Shown: positions 35,175-46,404 of the stretch, piece after piece
Layout of the letters: every line of letters begins with the position of its first letter
Position numbering within the stretch: position 1 is the first letter of the stretch
DNA from: Topomyia yanbarensis
Lineage: Eukaryota; Arthropoda; Insecta; Diptera; Culicidae
Assembly (NCBI RefSeq): GCF_030247195.1
Contig: NC_080671.1
Coordinates: 203,154,897 to 203,218,896 of the forward strand
Reading direction: 5' to 3'
Length of the DNA: 64,000 nt
Translations under genes and position numbers: made by a program
Notes under the pieces: model-generated
What the model saw: only the letters and a program-made list of their open reading frames with translations
What the model was told of the DNA's origin: nothing
Databases searched by the model: none

Positions 35175-36010
35175 GATTACGAAAACTTCTCTTAGATGAA
35201 CAAAATGAATTCGTGCGACCAACGAGATTGTTCGCAATATACACAAATGTTTATTAAAATAAGCAAAACATTTCGTTTCATTCACGAAAAATAATGTCGT
35301 TTTCAACGACAACATTCGTGCAATGTACACTAAATAAGTAAAATTTACGAAAACTTTCGTTCATCAAGCGGCCATTTCTTCACACCACAGTAAAATCGAT
35401 TTGGCCACATCGATTTTTTTAAATTAAAAAAAAATCGAAGTTGTCAAACATCGATCCCAAAAGATCGACTGAAAACAATAAGAGGCTAACAAATACGAAA
35501 ACTTTTCTAAAATAAACGAAATGAATTCGTGCGACCAACGAAGTCGTTCGTAATATACGCAAACATTTATTGAAGCAAACAAATCATTTCGTTTCATTCG
35601 TGCCATGTACACTAGATAAGTAAAATTTATTAAAACTTGTGTTCATCAAGCGTCCATTTCATCACATCACAATCTTTCTAGTCCTCAATACAGGTGAGCA
35701 GGTTGAAATAAAATCGATTTTGTCAGATCGATTCTTTTAGTTAGTTAAAAAAATTGTTGTCGTCAAACATCGATCCTAAATATCGATTGCAAAAATAATG
35801 AATACGAAAACTTTCCTAAGATGAACGAAATAAATTCGTGTAAGTAATGAAATCGTTCGTATTATACACAAACGTTTATTAAAATAAACAAAACATTTCG
35901 TTTCATTCACGAAAATTAGTGTCGTTATCAACGATTACATTCGTGCAGTGTACATTAAACGTGTAAAATTTACGAAAGCCTTCGTTCACCAAGCGGTTAT
36001 TCTTTTTCAT
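35175..36010. repeat. Three ~310 bp tandem units with TTCGT motifs
   Basis: Units begin with ACGAAAACTT at about 35179, 35497 and 35806. Each runs through GAATTCGTGCGACCAACGA (third copy altered), ATTTCGTTTCATTC, CATTCGTGCAATGTACACT, AAGTAAAATTTACGAAAACT and TCATCAAGCGGCCATTTCTTC. The first two end with an ATCGATTTT…AAAATCGA palindrome and CATCGATCC. They are part of the 2.0 kb TIR element. Confidence 0.8.
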
Positions 36011-36130
36011 GAAATGAACGAAACCTACTAGTTACAATGCACGAAAGTACTTCGTTGCAGAAAACAACGAATGAATTCGTGCATTGCATGATCGATTTCA
36101 TTATATTTACGAAGTTATATTATCAGTGTA

Positions 36131-38282
36131 CGGTATTGGTTTTGGTATTTCGAATTGTTTACTCGTTTGCTTGATTGGATTGTTTGAAATATGCATTTCA
36201 TTAGATGAACTTACACACAAAAAGGTAATTCAAAAAATTATTACTGTGCCAAGAATTGTTCAAACCAGTCAATTTGCTGTGATGTACCTAGTAGTGTTAG
36301 CACATGAAGTATCCGAGCCTTCGCATTCATAATTCCCGTTTTACGAACGTAAAGCAACGTCATGAAGTAAAATGTGCAAGAAACAAAGAAGGAAACAAAC
36401 TGAAAAGAATCGAAAAAATTAGCTTCGGTTCGTTAAAAAGCAAAAATGTAAAAATGTAAAAGCGAATACAAACGTATGAAAAGTAAAGCGGTGAGGACAA
36501 AGGATCTATGGAGAAGGAGGTTGTTCCATCTATTTGAAAGACTGATGCTCATTTTTCACCATGATCGGTTGTGTTAAATATGGTTTAATTTTTGTAGAAA
36601 CGATATGTTGCACGTATGGTTGAATAATGAGCTTCCTTCTAGGTGGCATACCATCGCACCCAGTGTGGAGAGCAATAATAAAGCATAATTTATGACACAT
36701 TCAAACTAAAAGAGATCGTACCGCAACATCAAAGGGAACTATTTTGTCGGAATGCCGCCGTCAATTGTGCTGCGGTAATATTTTTTTCTGTAGCTTGTGG
36801 CATTTTCTCCTTGTTCACACATAATCATGTTTGACCACCGATCAGACCCAGTTTGTGTGAGCCAAGCCAGTGTAGACGGCTGCATTGAATTAATCGTTTT
36901 CAATTATGCAAATTAGTGGAAGAAGGAGTCTTCTTCGTGTTATGTTAATCACATTTTCGACTTTTACCGTACTCATGTGGTAGCAGGATGCTATATCGCG
37001 GAAGAGTGGGTTTGTTTGTCAATATATTAATTAGGTATATTTGTTTGCTCTTGTATAAAGAACAAATCTTGATAAAGTTTTGATAACTTATATCACATTA
37101 AAAATACTTTCGTTCACATGAAAACGACTGACAATTGATGACGTAAAGAAGTTTTGATTAAGATCAGATTACAACGATATCGAAACATTGTTCGGCTAGC
37201 ATACTAATGCACATGCATTGCAAAATAGGGTATGGAACCCATTTTCACGCTATTCCTACTTTCAGCCTTCTCTTGTGGAGCCGTTGATTAGAGCAGTGTT
37301 TGCCATATTTGATCACGCGTTGGCTCAAAGGGTGAAAATTGGGGCATTCGCTTCAAGCTTGCGCTGCGCTCGAACACGAAAGTTGCACCAAGCTCAGGCT
37401 TTTTTTACTGGGTCTTAATATCAAAACAATAATATTGGTATCAATTTATATTTCTATATCTCTACATTTCATGCATGCTAAGTACTGATGTTCCGAGTTG
37501 AAGAGTACGGTCACATAGAAAATCTAACTATCATTTGTCCACGTGGGTTTCTCGGAATTTAATGAACAGATTCCAAAAAATTACAAAAATTTTACAATTA
37601 TGAAATCTCAAATTATTAGAAACAAATCGATTTTTTTTTAGAGTTGATCCAATTTTTTTTTCCTATTATTTTCTTTAAATATTAGGAATTAAATTAAAAA
37701 AATTGGGAGCGGATAGCAAAGAGATGCGAGATATTACAATTATAAACTTAAAACAAGGTAGTTTTACACTAAACGCCCAGTGATTGGCCCGTTATAACTG
37801 AAATATTTCGTAAATTACTTCGAGTTCCATTCTGAAATTTTCGCACAAACTTCTTTATATAATTGTTACTAAAAATTTGATTTCGGGCCTACTTTAAAAA
37901 AATGATTTGCTTCTAATATTTGCAGAATGCGTCATTCCACGTCAGATTTACAACTAAAATTTTAGTTCCCTCATTTTTTTGCATTTTTTTTAGCTAAAAA
38001 TTATCGGCACTAATTTCTTGCTTTGGCTGAATATAATATTTTTTCAAGTTATGAGTTCTTGAACTTAATTTTTTTTTTAAATTTTATGAATTTAATAAAA
38101 TTGAACATTTTTCAATCACTGAGAACTCAGAAACTATTATATAATATGTGGAAAAAAGCATTAAATAATAAAATTTGCGTTTTCGCATGATCTCACCGGA
38201 ACTTTTTTGTAATATCTGTTTGTGTTATGTAAATGCTAGAAGCACATAATTTTTTTTAAGGTTGAGCCAAATTTTTTTATCT
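36131..38282. other. No gene recognised
   Basis: AT-rich. Open frames at 36084-36332 and 37218-37418 are isolated and unrecognised. The first straddles the end of the preceding element and is therefore incidental. 37700-38250 and 39360-39840 share phrases in inverse order (e.g. TATAACAGGCGTTTAGTGTAAA and TTACACTAAACGCC…TTATAA), so they are the two arms of a larger inverted-repeat element around the Helitron. Confidence 0.5.
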
Positions 38283-39343
38283 TTATCTATCTATATAGGG
38301 GACCTACTTAAGCAAATCGCCCTTTTAGGTGGATAGATGCGAAAAAATCACCGGTCAAAAGTCCTAATTGTTAGTTTGAAACCTCAGCTACATTTTGGTG
38401 CCATAAAAAGTTCATTTGCACCACTCAATGGCAGCGTTAGGCAACGATTTGCAAACCTTTTTTTTCAGCCTAATTTTTCAGCCTTTACAATGTAGGGGTA
38501 ATTCGGACTTCCCTAAGAGGCAATTCAGACCGTCATTTTTCTTTAATTTTTTTACGATGAAATTATGTTTACCTATGAAGTAGTTACCAGAGACACTCCT
38601 TAAGAAGCAAAAAAAAAATCAATTGCTTTACAAAAACTTAATCTGGTATGTCACAGCTGTCGATTGGCGGCCCATGTATTTTCTTTGCTGTGGCGTGTGC
38701 AATGGTGTGCGCAGCCGCTGAACAGTGGTTGACAGAATAGGGGGTCCGAATAGCTCCGTACGCTCATATCGCACAAAAGTGGTGAGCGTCTCGAAAATAT
38801 CTCTGTTTTCACCCAAACAAAAATCATTCCATAAAATAGGAGCCTCAAGCTTTCCAAAACACTAACCTTTTATTTTTTCACTTTTATTTGTTGCTTTAAT
38901 CACGGGTTTTCCATTATTATGATTTTTGTTTTCAGAATGGCAAAACAACGAAACACGTTGTATCTTTTTTTCTACAAAGAACAAAGAATCAACTTCAGCT
39001 CTCAAAATTAATGTTTCAGAATAGCGGTTCCTCGAATATGTACGATAGTTAGAAAGTCTTGCTATTTTCGGAGAAATCGAGGGGATCCGAATTACCCCCA
39101 CTGTATTAATAGCCCCGGGTTCCCCTATATAAAAGTCAATGTTTGAATGTATATGATTTATGGACTCTCAAACGGCTTAACCGATAGCCGTCAAAATTTA
39201 TACATAGTAGGCATTTGTTATGGAGCGTGTTTGTGTGCTATTGGTTGGGGATTATCTGTCCGCCAGATGGCGCTTCGGAACAAATTGTGTTTTTCTCCTA
39301 TTTCGTTGAAAGTCGCAGCAACGCGCGATGGGTATTAGCTAGT
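38283..39343 (+). mobile_element. Helitron-like element interrupted by an 830 bp insertion
   Basis: TTATCTATCTATAT at the left, then, after the insertion, ATAAAAGTCAATGTTTGAATG, GGACTCTCAAACGGC and the 3' part GTGTGCTATTGGTTGGGG, CGCAGCAACGCGCGATGGGT, ending TTAGCTAGT|A at 39343. The 3' ~170 bp match 22456-22632. CTAGT termini and insertion before A fit Helitrons. Non-autonomous (no Rep/helicase). Confidence 0.65.
38297..39126. mobile_element. 830 bp element AGGGGACC…GGTTCCCCT nested in the Helitron
   Basis: Short inverted ends AGGGGACC / GGTTCCCCT with TATAT/ATAT on the flanks. Internal inverse phrases are GTAATTCGGACTTCCC (~38498) and GGGATCCGAATTACCCC (~39080). It splits the AT-rich 5' part of the Helitron. 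Reading frames within are short and unrecognised. Confidence 0.6.
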
Positions 39344-40029
39344 AATATATAATTATATCGAGAAGATTGTGTGAAAATTTCAAAATGTAACTCGAAGCAT
39401 TTTACGAGATATTTCAATTATAACAGGCGTTTAGTGTAAAGTTTTTACACAATATTTTGAACATGATATTTAAAACAAAAGAAAAAAAAATTGGTCCAAC
39501 TTTACAAAAATTCCATTTGTTTCTAATAAATGCAGATTTGATAGGTTATATAATAAAAGAATATTTTTGTAATTTTTTTGGTAAGCTTATTTGAAAACGC
39601 AACTTTTTTATTTAATATTTTTTTTGATATATCAAATCGTTTCCGAGTTATCAGTGATTGAAAAATGTTCAATTTTTTAAACTTCAAAAACTAATAACTT
39701 GAAAAAATATTATATTTAGCCAAAACAAACACATGTGTGTCGATTAGTTTCAGCTAAAGAATGCAAGAAAAAAATTTGGAGGGAATAAATATTTTGGTTG
39801 TAAATCTGACGTGGAAAGACCCGTACATAATTTGGAAAATTTATTAAATCGTTCTTTAAAAGCAAAATATTGATACATAGTGAATGAGAAACTTGTTTGT
39901 TTATAATTCGTTTATTTGACATGGCTCATTGCGGTAGCTTAACGGAGCCGTGGATCTTTTATATGTTTACAAATGTAAAAATAAAAATACAAAGCAAATA
40001 TTGTTATAATATTGGATCTCGTGTGTGCA

Positions 40030-40837
40030 ACTTTATATTGCGAGCGGAGACCTTTTTTTCACGGGGTTTGCTGGCTATCTGCATCTGGGGCTCATTTAAT
40101 TCTTTTTGTTTTTCACGTCCAGGTCTAAGCCGGCTTGGTGTCCGCGATCAGATGTTTTTCCCTGTTTTTTGCACTTATTGTTGACCACTGTAAATCCGTC
40201 ATTGTTATTACCTTCCTTGGCGATGTTGCTTATAGTTGATTTTGAGGTGCTGGATGCTTCTTTTGTGGTTGTCATTATGGTCTAAGCAACTGCTGCTACA
40301 AATTTGGCCACCGTTTGTGCTTCAGGCATTGGTATTGAAAACTCTGTTTTGGGTTCGTTTGCCGTAGATGAGTTGGCAATCGGTTGAGATGCGTCTTCCT
40401 CTGCATTTTCTGCTTCTTAGGAGTACCCGGGAAGAAGTTTCTCCAAGTATCAGGTGTAACCGATTCTACTTCTGCTTATTGCGACATGCATTTGGCGATT
40501 GGCTCAGGAGGGGTTCGAGGTGATAGGTCATATAGCTTTACATCTATATAATCATTTTCAATATAAACGGGAATCTTAATTCAAACGTTGTCACTTTCAA
40601 CCACGTGTTTCAAGTTGTTCTGCAAAACGAAACGCTCAACTTGCGTTAATGTATTGAATGATATTAACACTCCACTGCGAAGATGATGATACTGAAGGTA
40701 CAACACTTCCGTGAGTCTAAGTTGCATTTTTACCTTCAGTATTCCACTTCACAAAAACTCGGGCGCGTTGAACAAAATTTCAAGTCAACGACCGCGGCGT
40801 TGGGTCGGAGTAGAGCTTTTTCGTCAACTTTACTCAT
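40030..40837 (-). pseudogene. Non-LTR retrotransposon ORF1 (gag-like) remnant
   Basis: Read on the minus strand from ATG at 40837. Fragments in order, separated by stops: MSKVDEKALLRPNA, LTQVERFVLQNNLKHVVESD, KIPVYIENDYIDVKLYDLSP, RTPPEPIAKCMSQ, EVESVTPDTWRNFFPG, then an acidic/Ser-rich tail with FTVVNNKCKKQGK. The MSQ-YGEVESV…W..FFPG pattern is the RNA-binding part of mosquito LINE ORF1 proteins, from memory. The central part that usually holds CCHC zinc knuckles is missing, directly after FFPG. Several stops, so dead. No linked endonuclease/RT was seen. Confidence 0.6.
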
Positions 40838-42151
40838 GGTAGCAAGAATAATCCGATGCTTCCTTTGTTCTCGAGACAATGTACACTAGATCGAGAGGCC
40901 CGTTGTTCACTTGGCTCGATTGTAGGTCTGACAGCGGCAGAGGTAGAAAGTAGACTGAGTGAGAAACTTGTGTGAAATTGTATAAGCTTCCACATTGTTG
41001 AGCAATCGAATCTGTTGTTTGATATAATAAAGCTACTATAGCGAAGTAGGAAGAAAATGGGCTTGGATCGTTATCGTAATTTTTGCTTTTGGGGATGATA
41101 GGTGAAACACATTCGTGAATATGATTTGTATATAATATGCACCACGCACCACTCAATTCGTCATCTTCTGTAGCCTAGCAATGCTAGAATCACCTATAAA
41201 TATATGTGCCACAGCTTTTCGCAAAGTCAGACGTATGTGAAACACAGAGCAGAACACACGAGTATGGTAGTAGTGCCGCCCGTTGAGAAGCTGCATCGGA
41301 ATAATTTGTTTGTTCCGTTCGAGTTAGTAGCGGATGCTGTTGTCGAATCATTTGCTTGTGTTGTGCTAGTTATCAAATTGACCTATTCGGAAAGTAAAGC
41401 GGTAGTGGAACAACTACTTATTCCGTTTATATCAGCCCTTTTCAGGATTTCCACGAAGTAAATAATATTGTTGACTATTTTCTGTTACCGAAAGCAACAG
41501 CGAAAATTTGAATTGCATTCGGTTGAAAAATTTATGTTTGTCGAACGGTAGACTACCGATCAAATCACAGCAAATGGCTGCTTTTACAAAATCATTTTAA
41601 CGTGATTTACATAACTTGTTCCATAATTGTTGAGAATATTTCCTCACAGATCGTGTAAAAATCTATTTATTTGGTACAGCACAGCGGCAATAATTGACGT
41701 TGAAAAACAACTCGGCAAGTTCAGCTGGCACGACATATTTATGCACGTAGCGCGCAATGCTTCTATGAATGGCGTCATCATCAACTATTTAAAGAACAAA
41801 TTTGGCCCGTCAAGCTGAGTTGCCTGTTGATCGGGAGCAGATCACTGCGCTGCGTGTTGTCAGTCAGTGTAGCTGAGTGAAAAGTCCGTTACACTGGCTG
41901 CGGAGGTACGCTACACAGTGCCGTTCAACACACGACTGAACTTGTCCGTTCAAACACCATGTTTTCTTTTGTGTTGTGCTCGTTTCACGCACACTTCTAT
42001 GTACAATCTCGAACGCATTAATTCGTACACGACATCGCTCATACCGTCGAACTCCATGCGCAAGCATGGTTAACATAGCGTCGTGGTACTAGTTGTCTCT
42101 TTCGCTCTACTTCAACCTTGACTCATTTTTCTTTGTGTGTATTTTCCTTTC
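40838..42151. other. No gene recognised
   Basis: Plus frames at 41204-41461 and 41627-41818 and the minus frame at 40830-41156 have normal-looking composition, but I find no family motif, start context or paired splice sites. Confidence 0.4.
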
Positions 42152-42258
42152 GTGTACGGACATGTGTGTGAGTACAAACAGCTGGTTGATTTGAGCAACA
42201 ACTGTTGTACAATGCTCGAATCAAACAGCTGTGTGTACTCACACACATGTCCGTACAC
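42152..42258. repeat. 107 bp near-perfect hairpin (46 bp arms)
   Basis: GTGTACGGACATGTGTGTGA GTAC… on the left is complemented by …GTACTCACACACATGTCCGT ACAC on the right. Arms of about 46 bp have three or four mismatches and a ~15 bp loop. It could be a small foldback element or, if transcribed, a long hairpin RNA. No target duplication obvious. Confidence 0.85.
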
Positions 42259-42507
42259 CTTATAACAATATTGAACACCGTTCGCTTGGGTTCAATGTTT
42301 GAGGCGAATGTGTAGGCAGGTATGTCTAATTTGTTAGCGGTTGCATGCGTAGCCTGGATGATAGCAATCTATACTTTTCTTCCGCGAATCGATGGAAAGC
42401 ACATTTATTATTTACGTTCGATCAATTCATTGATTTCACGTGATTCATTTTCACTCAGCCTATCCTACTTTGATTCTGCTAATAGATACATACTACAAAG
42501 CCTATTT

Positions 42508-42809
42508 AGGGACCATCCATAAATGACGTAGCATTTTTAAGTGATTTTTAACACCCCCCTCCCCCCTCGTAGCATTTTGTCACAAACCTCTAAATACCCC
42601 CCTGGTAATTACGTAGCTTGACGGTAACTCCCCCCCCCCCTTGTCACCGCGAAATTAAAAAAAAAAATAAAGAACGATGTTAGTTTTCCTCTTTAAAAAA
42701 GCTACGCAGCATGACATGACCCCCTACCCCCCTGTCGTCACACATCATCACAAAATGCAAAACTCCCCCCTCCCCCCCCATAATGCTACGTCATTTATGG
42801 ATGATCCCT
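42508..42809. mobile_element. 302 bp MITE, AGGGACCATCCATAAATGACG ends, C-rich inside
   Basis: AGGGACCATCCATAAATGAC GTAGCA and its complement TGCTACGTCATTTATGGATG ATCCCT form ~26 bp TIRs with one or two mismatches. The interior has runs of C (CCCCCCTCCCCCC) in an otherwise AT-rich region. A half-copy of a related element occurs at ~16716-16835. Confidence 0.87.
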
Positions 42810-44332
42810 TATGAATAAATACACTGCCACTCAAAAAACCGTTGCAAAAACGTATCTAAGTCCATATATAAAATTGTTTTCGATTCTTGTATATTGATAG
42901 CTTTGATATATGATTAAGACCACTACACTCGCTACATTTGTATGCATACTTTAGAAAAGTTACAACCATGGCAAAATATAACTAGAAAGCTTGATATATA
43001 CATGAAATGTAATTATATTGCCTAAAATAAGACTTTTCTTCACCGGTCCGGTTTTTCACCGTACATAATCGAAAAGTTATTACAGTTTTTAAAGCTGATA
43101 TTGAGCTATAAAGATTTCAAACAGTTCCAGCTATTAGTTCGGTCGCGGTTTTTCACTTCTTTCTTCAGACTTTCTCAAATAAGTTGAATCGGATTTGATC
43201 ACCTAATACAAATTAAATGACCTGATAACAAAGAAGGTTTGGTTCAATATGTAACATTAGATGTTTATTGGTTGTGCTTGGTTTAATTAAGATCGGTTCA
43301 GCCATTTCTGGGAAACTTGCTTGAGAGTTTGCCTGTTACATACACACAGATACATTCATAGACATTTTCCCACTCGTCGAGAGTCTTTTAAAAGTTTGAG
43401 CGAATTCTATACATTTCTTTTAAAAGTTGAGTTAAAAAAGACATTTTAGTATACTGATAGTTTATTGTGTGATATTGGTAATGTAGATTCGATTAGAAGT
43501 TATACGAAAAATAGGGCGGAATGTTGTCGAATAAGGAGAAAATAGGTGAAAATACTCACCTCTGTGCCTATACTATTTGATAAGTGTGATCTGATGTCGC
43601 CAGCAGATCTTCGCTCGTGATGTTTTGGTAGTGCAAGACTGTCAATAGTGTTTTTGATTTTCTGTTTAGAAATAATATTTCATTAAATCATTGCCTAACT
43701 GTTTCCCTAGTGTGTAGAGATGCTCCCTTTAATCCTTATACAATTTATTCAATCTTCTTGATTTATTAACCTGTTTTCCTAGTTTAAGTTGGTGTTGTAG
43801 TTGTACCCCTGACTTTCAAAATATTTAAAAAAAAATCAAATTTAAAATTATTGTAAATTTCCAGCTTTAAGAAATTTACAAAGAAAAACAGAGAAAATTG
43901 ACATCTTCAAGTTAAACGTAACCGGCACGGTTAAACAAACAAATTGAGAAAAAAGAGTTTCAAATGCCTCGACGAAACCGATTACATTGACGAAACGAAG
44001 CTTATTGCGATACCCTGTGGTATGCATCATACGAAGTTGTAGTGAACACTAAGTGGATGCCAATCGCTTTGCGGTCTTCAACGTGGCCACTACGACTTTT
44101 TTCTTTCAAACAATTGTAATTAGGCGCATAAGAACATGAACGACAGGTAGTTGTATCCTTATTTATTTTTAATATTACTCTTAGTTTGGTCAATGTTTTC
44201 ATATTATTTTGGTGATAATGTGCGAATTTTATAGCTATTTGTGTAATTACTACACTAGGGATGTTGCATAATAGATTTAATTTTCCCTCAATAAGGTCTA
44301 TTAAGGTCCGTTGAAATAATTGAATCAACTAA

Positions 44333-44364
44333 ATAATAAATAAATAAATGAAAAAATAAATACA

Positions 44365-44403
<39 letters not shown>

Positions 44404-44430
44404 ATACATAAATTAATATACATAAATAAA
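44333..44430. repeat. (AAAT)n microsatellite
   Basis: About 20 units of TAAA/ATAA with a few interruptions. Confidence 0.93.
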
Positions 44431-45887
44431 ATGAATAAAACAATAAATTAGCAAACACAAAAAAAATAAAAATGTAACATCAATAATTAAAAATAAAAAT
44501 ACATATCGTTGCTTCATTTTTATGAAATTGTATTCTAACTTAGATTAGGCTCATAAGTCATACATAGTTTTTTTCGAAATCCAAACCGGAAAAGTTTTTG
44601 GTATTATAACTTCATTGTATTAACCTTAGCCGTATCAGTGATGAAGTCTGTAGGAATAGAAGGTCATATTTCGTAATGGGACGTAAGACTTTGCCTTAAT
44701 ATACTGGAACCAAATACTCATACTAGTTCTGGAACAGGTGACAAAGATTAACTAAATTCCATGAGAAGTTGATACAAAATGATACCAGATCTCATCGCTT
44801 GTGCACGGTGCAAGATAAAATATAAAAACCAACATCCATCTTGATTCCAGTAATTCATATGAATTGAAACGAATAATTTTCATTGCTCTATAGACATGCC
44901 GTCTGCACAGTTTGTTTTGGCCAGAAATTGTTGCCTTGATTTTGAAGGGTGAGCTACCAATTAATTGTACCACAGATAAGCGTGACAGATGTTTAAGCTA
45001 AAAATTTTATATGGAAACCTGTGTATGCTTTCCAATGAAATGTGTGTTGGGAATCAGTGATTCTCTACTACTATTTTACCAGCGGTTTGCTGCAATGATG
45101 CGCCAGTTACGCTACAGCTGCATAGTAAAAATCGTTGCGCACCTACAAACATTTACTTTGTCTCTTCATTTGGAATGATAGTCCACATATTTCGAATACG
45201 AAGCTTCTAAACTGCCGTTATCTGTGATTGTACCATAATGGACACATTGTGTGCTCATGTAATTTAAATGTCTTTCGGCATCATTAAACAATTATCCCAA
45301 CCAGTGAACAGTTTCCATACACAGTGGAGTCTTGCCAAAAACACCAAATGAGCAAAAGTTGAACTTTTTTATCTCGCGGTATGTTAAATTGTATGACACA
45401 AGTAATATTTAATTTCTGAGTAAATTTTATTAAAAAATCATTTTCCAGAGAGTAGCTACCACATATGTTCATGAATAACTCTGCCTTCGATTTTCTTTAG
45501 TAGTCCTGAATTGTTTTTTTCGGAATCGTTACATATGGCACGCTCAGAATCAATCTGTTGTCTAAAATGTCCTGGCTAACTGGTTTGAAGTGATCAAAAT
45601 TTAAAATTTTGAATTGTATGTTTCGAAAGCATACAGAAAAACCTGTTTTAATCCACCTAGGGATGCAATTATACGTTTCATATTTCTCCAAACTATGATT
45701 TCATGGCTGGTGTTAAATATAATTGTAGAAATGTCCATTATATTAACCCTCCAAGTTCCCAACACCGCCTCTAGGCGGTCTCTATAAAAATCCTTATAAA
45801 ACTACTTAAACATAATTGTATATTGTCATCCACACTAGCATTTCTTCCCAACGCTCACACTTTTCATACACACACACATTTTTTGAA

Positions 45888-46404
45888 TATGTTACTATGT
45901 TTTAATTGCCGCAAGGTTCTACTGTATCGATTTTGTTGGTTATTTTCGGCAAGTTTGAGACTAAGAGAAACGAAAGCAATGAAATTGAAAGACGGATAGG
46001 TATTCTAGAGCGAATCAGTTATAAACTTAGAATGGAAAACTAGGCAGGATCATATGGACATGATCGAAAGAAAATGTGAAGAATCCTTTGCCTTCTGCTA
46101 AGTAGGAGTTGGGCTTTGCACCCAAGTCTACCGCATGGTCTATGGTAGAACATAACTCATCATCATGTTTTACCGCCGACGCCGGCCAAAAATTCTTCAC
46201 AATAACCTCGCCTAGAACGACCATGTGATCATTCTTCTCCCTTTCTGCTAGCATCAAGCCGTGACGTATACATTCAACCGACACCTAGCTATCGGTGTCG
46301 CACCGATCCTATTGTGATTGAACTACTTATTGATTTTTTTCCCGAAAATAACCAACAAAATCGATACAGTAGAACCTTGCGGCAATTAAAACATAGTAAC
46401 ATAT
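45888..46404. mobile_element. 517 bp MITE with ~70 bp TIRs and an open frame inside
   Basis: ATATGTTACTATGTTTTAAT TGCCGCAAGG… and its complement …CCTTGCGGCAATTAAAACAT AGTAACATAT are almost perfect for ~70 bp. The element is enclosed by a second inverted pair, CCCAACACCGCCTCTAGGCGG (~45758) and CCGCCTAAAGGCGGTGTTGGG (~46693), so it may be nested in an older palindromic element. The interior (46027-46284, minus) is open for 85 codons. Confidence 0.82.
46027..46284 (-). other. 85-codon frame inside the 517 bp MITE, unrecognised
   Basis: Begins with GTG rather than ATG. It reads LAEREKNDHMVVLGEVIVKN then FWPASAVKHDDELCSTIDH … ending MILPSFPF. It is comparatively well composed for such AT-rich DNA and occupies almost the whole unique centre of the element. 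It could be a captured exon: a possible acceptor/donor pair was not established. Function unknown. Confidence 0.25.

Larger units (their letters stand above)
34116..36130. mobile_element. 2.0 kb TIR element carrying gene-derived cargo
   Basis: Left end TACACTGATAGAATATATTC and right end (inverted) TACACTGATAATATAACTTC share TACACTGATA and, further in, GTAAAT. Both flanks are dense in TTCGT/ACGAA motifs (34130-34400 and 35140-36110), a pattern expected of subterminal binding sites. The middle, about 34400-35140, almost lacks this motif and contains two minus-strand frames, one clearly from a thioredoxin-like gene. The left end directly abuts the MITE ending at 34113. No transposase is visible, so movement would need a helper. 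Confidence 0.6.
37738..39840. mobile_element. Probable larger inverted-repeat element enclosing the Helitron
   Basis: GTTTTACACTAAACGCC at ~37761 and GGCGTTTAGTGTAAAG at ~39427, AACTTGAAAAAATATTATAT at 39698 against ATATAATATTTTTTCAAGTT at ~38031, and ACGTCAGATTTACAACTAAA against TTGTAAATCTGACGTGGAAA at ~39798 are inverse matches. The outer arms would be ~500 bp each. Terminal ends were not fixed; coordinates are approximate. Confidence 0.55.

Noticed and set aside
43080..43140. Minus-strand translation …NSWNCLK that recalls the Wnt RRWNCS block
   Set aside because: No surrounding Wnt residues, a stop a few codons later and no splice sites; chance match. The true upstream Wnt5 exon was not found.
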